In this document: positions 24,117-29,792 of the stretch, piece after piece
How positions within the stretch are numbered: the stretch's first letter is position 1
Layout of the letters: every line of letters begins with the position of its first letter
NCBI GenBank assembly: GCA_964469165.1
Contig: CAYXXZ010000032.1
Location: 1 to 29,792, forward strand
DNA: 29,792 bases
Direction: 5' to 3'
Source of the DNA: CAYXXZ01 sp964469165
GTDB lineage: Bacteria > Pseudomonadota > Gammaproteobacteria > Pseudomonadales > Porticoccaceae
Made by a program: the position numbers and the translations under genes
Notes under the pieces: model-generated
What the model was told of the DNA's origin: nothing
Databases searched by the model: none
What the model saw: the letters and a program-made list of their open reading frames with translations, nothing else

Positions 24117-24402
24117 CTCGCAGGACCAGCGTGAAGGGTGCAACCCCATAGGCGAGTAGTTTCTCCACAAATATAGCTGGCATCCTGAACTGCTACCTGA
24201 GACAAAACCCCTTCTGCCGTAACGTTCCAACTCTGTTATGACTATCAGTTCTTACTGCAACCTGCAAGGTAGTATTGCCTTCTCCTCAGGGCAATCGCGC
24301 CATGTTTGAATGGGCGAAGCCTCACTCTGTTGCCAATTTCATTCACATAGTGGGATTGCCCTGGCCTTCTCCTGAAGAAGAATTTCCCAGCCAAGATGAT
24401 CA

Positions 24403-25569
24403 TCAAGTGTCAAGCTCCCTCCGTCCGAAGGACCCCTCGTAACCGGAAATAATCTTGTCACACGCATCGTGAAAGCGGGTAATTCCAAGCTCAAACTTTC
24501 CATGGATGACGGACTCTCCCCCATCCATATATGCATAAGACCGCTGGATGGACTCCACCGCTTCGAAATCCTCCTGGTTTACGGCCTGGGTATAATCCAA
24601 AGCACGCTGCCAGTACGCTCTATTTTTTTTCTCATCAGGCTTGTCGAGTGTCAGAAGAGAGTTGTAGAAAACACAATCACCGATTCCCGCCGGATAGACT
24701 TGGGTCAGGGTCATATGATCATGTGGCAGTGTAAGCACCGTATTGGGAAATATGTAGTAATTTGGCAACACTGCACGACGGGGATCGTTGCCTTGCTCCA
24801 TACGCTCGGGGAAATCTCTGCGAGGCATAGCATGCCGTTGGTGCGGAAAATAATTGTCGAAGATTGCGGTCATCGGCAGGAACTGGCTGGCAGCACTCTT
24901 CGCATGAAGAAACTTAAAGTGATATACCTCCAGCGAACCCTCCATCATGACTTTCCAGTTGCATTTCAGATGGGTATCGCGATCGGCGAAAAATTGATGC
25001 TGATCAAGTTTAAGGCTTTCCAGTTCAGGAGCCATGTCTCCCAGAAAGGCGTCCACATCGATAGCCGGACCATCACTGAGACGCACGAATATCAACCCAT
25101 ATTTTTCTGCAACGGCTACGGGGCGCAGCCCCAGTTGACGAAACTCCTCGGAATCGAAGGATGTTTCGTCAGGCACATGCTTCAAGGTGCCATCGAGACC
25201 GAAGGTCCAATGATGATAAGGGCATAAAAAATTGTGACGATTGCCGCTGCTATGATTCTCCACCGTAGCACCCCGATGGCTGCAAATATTACGGAACGCC
25301 GCAACATCTCCCTTCTCGGTCCGGCTTATGATTAAGGGCACGCCCAGCCTGTCATAGCGCACGAAATCCCCAGGTTTCGCCAACTGTGAGGAATGCGCCA
25401 CGACGATGGGAAGCCGCTCGAACAGTGAACTCACCTCCGCCTCGTAGCGTGCGGTATTCGTGTAGTCTGACACCTGTCGGCGCTGAATCTGTTCACTCGT
25501 GCTTTTGGTCCTACTCCGCAGATTGGCGAGCAGACGCTCCTGGATACCTTCAGGCAAGATCGACGTCAT
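24403..25569 (-). CDS. Rieske non-haem iron oxygenase, alpha subunit (second)
   Basis: This 388-residue Rieske oxygenase has Cys96-x-His98 and Cys116-x2-His119 (CSHRGATV...CPYHHW) for the [2Fe-2S] cluster. Glu214-x2-His217-x4-His222 (EVYHFKFLH) and likely Asp334 (NQEDFE) bind the catalytic iron. Its sequence beyond these motifs differs clearly from the Rieske enzyme at 16114, so it probably catalyses another step. AGAGG lies 8 bases before the ATG. It is the only gene of its transcript in this orientation, divergent from the second TetR gene with about 105 bases between starts, which points to direct control by that TetR. No reductase or beta subunit is nearby. The 24117-24402 gap after it contains only a weak hairpin. 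Confidence 0.93.
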   Translation of the reverse strand: MTSILPEGIQERLLANLRSRTKSTSEQIQRRQVSDYTNTARYEAEVSSLFERLPIVVAHSSQLAKPGDFVRYDRLGVPLIISRTEKGDVAAFRNICSHRGATVENHSSGNRHNFLCPYHHWTFGLDGTLKHVPDETSFDSEEFRQLGLRPVAVAEKYGLIFVRLSDGPAIDVDAFLGDMAPELESLKLDQHQFFADRDTHLKCNWKVMMEGSLEVYHFKFLHAKSAASQFLPMTAIFDNYFPHQRHAMPRRDFPERMEQGNDPRRAVLPNYYIFPNTVLTLPHDHMTLTQVYPAGIGDCVFYNSLLTLDKPDEKKNRAYWQRALDYTQAVNQEDFEAVESIQRSYAYMDGGESVIHGKFELGITRFHDACDKIISGYEGSFGRRELDT

Positions 25570-25625
25570 GGTTCGTACCTCTTTTCATTATCGATGCGAT
25601 ACGGACTTTATAACGGGCAATTTTC

Positions 25626-25664
25626 AGATTAAAGTCATATTGTTTTCATGTTTTGGTCGCATTT
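25626..25664 (+). promoter_or_regulatory. Conserved upstream box of TetR gene 2 (tandem half-sites)
   Basis: The counterpart of the box at 23419-23457. The half-sites are TTAAAGTCATATT and TTTTGGTCGCATT, again 22 bp apart. It ends 10 bases before the TetR start at 25675 and lies 57 bases from the divergent Rieske start, so one bound repressor could cover both promoters. Both flanking 11-base blocks (AGATTAAAGTC and ATGTTTTGGTC) are identical in the two boxes. Confidence 0.68.
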
Positions 25665-25674
25665 GGAGATATCT

Positions 25675-26319
25675 ATGCCGACTCGCAAAAAACAGACTTC
25701 AGCAGCCCACGAGGTGCGCAAGGCGCCCCGTCAGCAACGGGCCATCGCCACGGTTGAAGGCATCAAGACGGCCGTGCTGAAACTCGCCGACAAGCAGGGA
25801 TTCGCCGACATTACCATTACCCAGATCGCCGAGCAGGCGGGGATTGGCAAGGGTTCGCTCTATCAGTATTTCTCGGGAAGGGACGCTATTTATCTGGCGC
25901 TTTTCGAGGACGCCGGTGCCGAGATGACCGCCATCATGAAAGATCTTTATGTGCGGATACTCGACTTGCCCGCTCGCCAAGGCGTGAGCACCGTACTGCG
26001 TCGCCACCTGGACTTCGTGCGCCGCCATGAGCTGGTGTTCCTGGTGATGCCGGGCCAGGTGCCACATCTCCAGCTGACATCTCACCCCATTACCTACGAG
26101 AATCTGATAATCCGCTTTACCCGCAATTACATTGAGGAGATCTGCCCTGGCTTGTCCAGCCAGGAGATTGCCCATCGCGCCTTTTTCGTACACGAAATTG
26201 CCAAATCCTGTATTTACCGCTTCGTCAGCGACCCGCCCGAAAAAATGTCGGACAAGGCATTCATCGATGCCCTGTCGACACTTATTGCGGACTATTTGAC
26301 GAAGGGAGTTGCACAGTAG
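25675..26319 (+). CDS. TetR-family transcriptional regulator (second paralog)
   Basis: This 214-residue TetR protein has its helix-turn-helix at about 44-68 (FADITITQIAEQAGIGKGSLYQYF). It shares long identical blocks with the paralog at 23469, including MKDLYVRILDLP, EIAKSCIYRFV-like and MSDK-FID-LST. ATG at 25675 has GGAG 6 bases upstream. It is divergent from the second Rieske oxygenase gene. Its last codons and TAG stop lie inside the left end of a palindromic repeat (TTGCACAGTAG), suggesting the original C-terminus was altered by the insertion. Likely function: ligand-responsive repressor of the Rieske gene and of itself; cross-talk with the paralog is possible given the shared box. Confidence 0.9.
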   Translation: MPTRKKQTSAAHEVRKAPRQQRAIATVEGIKTAVLKLADKQGFADITITQIAEQAGIGKGSLYQYFSGRDAIYLALFEDAGAEMTAIMKDLYVRILDLPARQGVSTVLRRHLDFVRRHELVFLVMPGQVPHLQLTSHPITYENLIIRFTRNYIEEICPGLSSQEIAHRAFFVHEIAKSCIYRFVSDPPEKMSDKAFIDALSTLIADYLTKGVAQ

Positions 26320-26462
26320 TAGAAAGTTCAGGTAACAGCTGAGTGTTATGGAGAGTGAGCTGTAAGCCATAAGCTTCAAGCAGGAGCACTGGCAGAACCC
26401 AGTTCTTCCAAGGCTTGACTTGAAGCTTACAGCTTGTCGCTCAATTTCTGACTTATGTGCAA
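26309..26462. repeat. Dispersed palindromic repeat, TTGCACAG-ended family, copy overlapping a stop codon
   Basis: The outer arms are TTGCACAGTAGTAGAAA (26309-26325) and TTTCTGACTTATGTGCAA (26445-26462). The inner arms are AAGCTTCAAG (26371-26380) and CTTGAAGCTT (26419-26428), a perfect 10-bp pair. Heptamers TGAGCTG, TAAGCCA, TAAGCTT and CAAGCAG run from 26356. The left end supplies the TAG stop of the TetR gene. The copies at 3769 and 5503 share the ends. Confidence 0.8.
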
Positions 26463-26496
26463 GGTCTGTTGAGGCCGTTGTTTGCCATCGCCAGAT

Positions 26497-28506
26497 TCAG
26501 ACCTGACGCGCGGCATCGTATGCCTGGGCCACCACTGAGAAGATCATTCCCGCATCTTCGCTGTTGACATCGAAGGCATCACCCACAACATGCGCTTCAA
26601 TGCCGAGGCGTTCGGCCACCTCTGCCAGCGCCCGCATTGGCTTGCGCTCACTCGCGAAAACGATGGTATCGATACCCGGCAGGTGCTCGCGCCCGTCCTT
26701 GCTCGACAGCCACACCTGATCATCGTCGTCGATTTCGATGTCCTGAACATTCTTGACGCGGCGCACTTGCTTTTCGATCAGGCGCGAAACCAGATACCAA
26801 CGGTCGTTTGCCGCAAGCTTGAACGCGAAGTGATTGTGAGCTTCGGCAACCGTCACGGCGCGGCCATTCTCGGACAGGTAGTCGGCAACCTGCATGCCGA
26901 TCTGATCGCCACCAACCACGAGAACATTGTCGCCCACCTCCGGGGAAAACTCGAAAATATCGTCCGCCATCAGAAGCGCGATGTTCTGCGCCTTCATCAC
27001 CGCGTCCATCAGGTGCTGGGGCACCTGGGGAACGCTGCCCGTCGCCACGAACAGCACATCGGGTGCAAGGCTGCGGATCAATGTCTCATCGACTTCGGTA
27101 CCGAGACGCACATCGACACCGTGCTTCTCGAGCTGATACTGGTACCAAGGCAGCATGTCGCCGATTTCCTGTCGCCCTGGAATCATTTCCGCCCAGCGGA
27201 TCTGGCCGCCGATAAAATCGCGATTTTCACACAGAGTGACCTGGTGGCCTGAAAAGGCAGCGCGCCGTGCTGCCTCGAGGCCGGCGAGACCGGCGCCCAC
27301 CACCAATACTTTCCTGGGGTTGGCAGCGGCAGAGCCTGCGATATCGATACAAACCGACTCGCGCAGCACGCGCGGATTCAATACGCAGCTGGTCTGGCCA
27401 TAGAGCCCTTTCTTGATGGAGCGCATTTCGTGGTCGGCGCAGCCGCGGCAATCCGCCAGACAGGTGCGGATATCGCGAATATCACCTCGCCGCGCCTTGT
27501 CGACGAATTCCGAATCGACGATGAATGCGCGCCCCATGCACACGATATCGGCGCGCTCGTCAGCCACCAGCTGGTCGGCCATCCTCACATCCTTGATACG
27601 ACCGATGGTCGCCACCGGAATCTTCACCGCCTGTTTCACCGCCACCGCCAGATCATTGAAACAGGCCTGGGGTTCATACAGGGGCGGGATCGTCAGCCGC
27701 TTGGCGCCCATTACGCCGGCGGTAACGGCGAGATAATCGACGCCGGCGCGCTCCAGCATACGGCTTACCTCGACACATTCGGCGATGGTGAATGCACCCT
27801 CCTCCGCCAGATAGTCCTCACCGTTGATCTTGACGCCGATACCGATTTCCGGCCCCACGGCAGCGCGTACCGCGGCGACGATTTCCAGCAGGAAGCGCGT
27901 GCGGTTTTCCAGGCTGCCGCCGTATTCGTCCGTGCGGCGATTGAAATAGGAGGTCAGAAAGGCACTCAGCAGATAGCCGTGGCCGGAGTGGATTTCGATG
28001 AAATCAAAACCGGCTTTTTTGCAGCGCAGCGCCGCATCGGCAAAATACTGCACCACCTGCGCGATCTCGGCAATGGTCAGCGCCTTGAGCTCGGGGCGCA
28101 ACCGGGCATCGCCTGTGGCGGCGGCGCGCGCCGGTACCGCCGACGGCGAAAGGTGCACCGCACCGCCGCCCTGGGTACCGGTGTCACCCAGCTGAATGCC
28201 GAATTTCACACCATGCGCCTGCACGGCATCCACCAGCTTTTTCAGCGAGGGAATGTATTTGTCGTCGTGTAGGTAAATCATGCCCTGGGGTGTATAGCCC
28301 GGCGTGGGCGGCACCACCATGGACTGGCCTATGGCCATCATGCCGGGGCGAGACCGGGCGCGCTCTTCATAATAGGCGATCATGTCCGGCGCAACGTGCA
28401 GATCCTTGTCCACCACCATGCCCGCGGACATGCCAGGCTGCATGATGCGGTTGGCGATTTCCATCGGGCCGATCTTCAACGGTGAAAACAAGTGGCTGAG
28501 TTCCAT
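26497..28506 (-). CDS. Old-Yellow-Enzyme/FadH-type flavin, Fe-S oxidoreductase
   Basis: This 669-residue protein combines an FMN-binding OYE barrel (about 1-340; EIHSGHGYLLSAFL and RTDEYGGSLENR) with an iron-sulfur segment and a C-terminal FAD/NAD(P) domain (VVGAGLAG, 402-409; second Rossmann motif near 528-535). This is the layout of 2,4-dienoyl-CoA reductase FadH, trimethylamine dehydrogenase and the bile-acid enzymes BaiCD/BaiH, which reduce conjugated enones or dienes. The cluster cysteines are Cys349, Cys353, Cys356 and Cys374. This C-x3-C-x2-C-x17-C spacing differs from C-x2-C-x3-C-x11-C in E. coli FadH. The ATG at 28506 is preferred because GGGGAG lies 9 bases upstream; it touches the earlier ATG. 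It lies 67 bases after the acyl-CoA dehydrogenase gene, in one operon. Confidence 0.92.
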   Translation of the reverse strand: MELSHLFSPLKIGPMEIANRIMQPGMSAGMVVDKDLHVAPDMIAYYEERARSRPGMMAIGQSMVVPPTPGYTPQGMIYLHDDKYIPSLKKLVDAVQAHGVKFGIQLGDTGTQGGGAVHLSPSAVPARAAATGDARLRPELKALTIAEIAQVVQYFADAALRCKKAGFDFIEIHSGHGYLLSAFLTSYFNRRTDEYGGSLENRTRFLLEIVAAVRAAVGPEIGIGVKINGEDYLAEEGAFTIAECVEVSRMLERAGVDYLAVTAGVMGAKRLTIPPLYEPQACFNDLAVAVKQAVKIPVATIGRIKDVRMADQLVADERADIVCMGRAFIVDSEFVDKARRGDIRDIRTCLADCRGCADHEMRSIKKGLYGQTSCVLNPRVLRESVCIDIAGSAAANPRKVLVVGAGLAGLEAARRAAFSGHQVTLCENRDFIGGQIRWAEMIPGRQEIGDMLPWYQYQLEKHGVDVRLGTEVDETLIRSLAPDVLFVATGSVPQVPQHLMDAVMKAQNIALLMADDIFEFSPEVGDNVLVVGGDQIGMQVADYLSENGRAVTVAEAHNHFAFKLAANDRWYLVSRLIEKQVRRVKNVQDIEIDDDDQVWLSSKDGREHLPGIDTIVFASERKPMRALAEVAERLGIEAHVVGDAFDVNSEDAGMIFSVVAQAYDAARQV

Positions 28507-28573
28507 ACTCGACATCTCCCCTATTCAATGATGGATCCGGCGCTGTGCGAGCAGAGCGCCGGAGCGGCGGCAG

Positions 28574-29716
28574 TCAGCCTTCCAGGTAGGCGCGGCCAAG
28601 CAGGTGCTTGTGCATCTCGTTGGGGCCGACATGGATTTTCTGCAAGCGCGCGGCGGTATAGATGCGCGAGATGGGCGTTTCGTCCATCCAGCCCATGCCG
28701 CCCCACAACTGGAGCAGTGAATCCACCACCCGGCACTCCATGTCGGAGAACCACAGTTTGCAGCGCGAGCCGTCCCTGTCGGTGAATTCACCCGCCTTGT
28801 AGCGTTCGACCAAGGTATTGAAGTACGCCTGACTGACGTCGATATCCACTTCCGCTTCCGCCAGTTTGAACTGGGTGTTCTGGAAGTCCACCACGCGCTG
28901 GCGGAAAATCTTGCGGTTGCGCACGTATTCCGCCGTGGTTTCCAGAGTAAGCTTGGCGGAACCCAGGGCGCGTGCACAGATTTGCAGGCGGTCCAGTGCC
29001 ATGATGTCGTGAAATGTGCGTGCGGCCTTGCCTTCTTCACCCACCAGATTGGAGACGGGAACCCGCACATTGTCGAAATGCAGCTCGCCCGTATCGCCCG
29101 CCGCGTAACCCATGGTTTTCATGCGGCTCTGGGTAACCCCGGGCGTATCGGTGGGCACGATGATGATGCTTAGGCCACGCGAGCCGTGCACCGTGGGATC
29201 GGTGCGTGCAATCACATAGGCCATCGTGGCCTTGGCGGCATTGGAAATGAAATGCTTGGTGCCATTGATCACATAGTGGTCGCCGTCGCGAACCGCCGTG
29301 GTTTTTGCGGCAAAGGCGTCACTGCCGGTGTCGGGTTCGGTCATGCCCATACACTGGATAGTTTCACCACTGAGGATGGTGGGGAACCACTTGCGCTTTT
29401 GTTCCTCGGTGCCGTGATTGACCAGGAACAGCGTACAGATATCAGTGCCGAGAAACGCGCCGATGGTTGCGCCAGCCGGCGAGTAGCCCAGCTCTTCCGC
29501 GCCGATCACGATGGCCAGGCCCTTGTCGCCTGGGCCGCCGTACTCCTCGGGAATACAAACACCCAACAGGCCCGCCGCGCCGGCCTTGCGCCAGGTTTCC
29601 CGACCGACTGTCTGATTTTTTTCAAACTCCAACAAATTGGGCTCTACTTCCTTGCGGTAGAAATTCCGCAGGACGTCCCGGTACATTTCCAGCTCTTCGC
29701 CGTAAGGACTTTTCAT
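28574..29716 (-). CDS. Acyl-CoA dehydrogenase with Asp at the catalytic-base position (third)
   Basis: This 380-residue acyl-CoA dehydrogenase shows IPEEYGGPGDKG (55-66), GMTEPDTGSDAF (124-135), NGTKHFISNA (151-160), DFQNTQFKLAE and QLWGGMGWMDETPISR. The MCAD-type Glu position is Val363 (HVGPNEMHK) and the IVD/LCAD position is Asp242 (LDRLQ). It is most similar in pattern to the dehydrogenase at 22037. It is upstream of and probably co-transcribed with the OYE-type reductase, so desaturation and enone/diene reduction may act on one intermediate. GGAGA lies 5 bases before the ATG. A tandem heptamer array lies immediately upstream, and the window ends there, so the promoter is only partly visible. 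Confidence 0.92.
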   Translation of the reverse strand: MKSPYGEELEMYRDVLRNFYRKEVEPNLLEFEKNQTVGRETWRKAGAAGLLGVCIPEEYGGPGDKGLAIVIGAEELGYSPAGATIGAFLGTDICTLFLVNHGTEEQKRKWFPTILSGETIQCMGMTEPDTGSDAFAAKTTAVRDGDHYVINGTKHFISNAAKATMAYVIARTDPTVHGSRGLSIIIVPTDTPGVTQSRMKTMGYAAGDTGELHFDNVRVPVSNLVGEEGKAARTFHDIMALDRLQICARALGSAKLTLETTAEYVRNRKIFRQRVVDFQNTQFKLAEAEVDIDVSQAYFNTLVERYKAGEFTDRDGSRCKLWFSDMECRVVDSLLQLWGGMGWMDETPISRIYTAARLQKIHVGPNEMHKHLLGRAYLEG

Positions 29717-29742
29717 AGGTTTCTCCGAAAATTTTCGTTCAG

Positions 29743-29792
29743 TTTTCAGTTTTCAGTTTTCAGTTTTCAGTTTTCAGTTTTCAGTTTTCAGT
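29743..29792 (+). repeat. Tandem TTTTCAG heptamer array
   Basis: Seven perfect copies of TTTTCAG run from 29743 to 29791, preceded by a degenerate unit (CGTTCAG, 29736-29742). The array continues past the window edge. It begins about 25 bases upstream of the start codon of the acyl-CoA dehydrogenase gene at 28574-29716, inside its probable 5' region, where gain or loss of units could change promoter or leader spacing. Confidence 0.9.

Noticed and set aside
24258..24285. Possible hairpin (ATTGCC...GGCAAT) after the first TetR gene
   Set aside because: Short stem with no U-run; not strong enough to call a terminator.
29743..29791. CRISPR-like array
   Set aside because: The units are 7 bases with no spacers, so this is a simple tandem repeat.

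Overview
The window reads as an accessory catabolic region of a Gram-negative, probably marine, gammaproteobacterium. Two TonB-dependent receptors of the 'EEIIVTAQ' type, Shine-Dalgarno-led genes of moderately high GC, several acyl-CoA dehydrogenases and many dispersed palindromic repeats suggest a Cellvibrionales-like lineage (Halieaceae or Spongiibacteraceae). That placement is inference. I see no rRNA, tRNA, transposase, integrase or CRISPR array.

Layout. At 1-5.5 kb: a 153-bp mini inverted-repeat element overlaps the stop codon of a TonB receptor gene (201-2378, -). Then come an extradiol ring-cleavage dioxygenase with its own terminator (2645-3562, -), a 2,4-dienoyl-CoA-reductase-like SDR with altered catalytic residues (3953-4840, +) and an orphan membrane protein (5024-5476, -). 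At 5.9-11 kb: an MDR oxidoreductase / acyl-CoA dehydrogenase operon (-), an NmrA-like protein (-) and a microsomal-type epoxide hydrolase (+). At 11.2-23.2 kb a long minus-strand run reads, in transcription order: acyl-CoA dehydrogenase, TonB receptor, CrtC/DUF7064-like protein, APH-type kinase, Rieske oxygenase, P450, acyl-CoA dehydrogenase and two paralogous SDRs. It is bounded upstream by a divergent TetR gene (23469-24116, +). At 24.4-29.8 kb: a second Rieske oxygenase (-) faces a second TetR paralog (+), followed by an acyl-CoA dehydrogenase / Old-Yellow-Enzyme-type reductase operon (-) that runs to the window edge.

How the genes may work together (inference): TonB receptors import a hydrophobic or polycyclic molecule (steroid, terpenoid or aromatic). 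P450 and Rieske enzymes hydroxylate it, SDR/MDR/OYE enzymes adjust carbonyls and double bonds, and acyl-CoA dehydrogenases plus an APH-type kinase process CoA-linked side chains. Kinase plus dehydrogenases resemble the hydroxyacyl-CoA phosphorylation route of LvaA/LvaC and ACAD10/11. No CoA ligase, thiolase, enoyl-CoA hydratase, ferredoxin or ferredoxin reductase is present, so the route is incomplete here.

The most unusual signals are (1) two collinear TetR paralogs sharing a 39-bp upstream box that resolves into tandem half-sites 22 bp apart; (2) three acyl-CoA dehydrogenases with Asp where the IVD/LCAD-type catalytic Glu should be; and (3) several palindromic repeat families with 7-bp periodicity, some of which begin exactly at, or supply, the stop codons of neighbouring genes.
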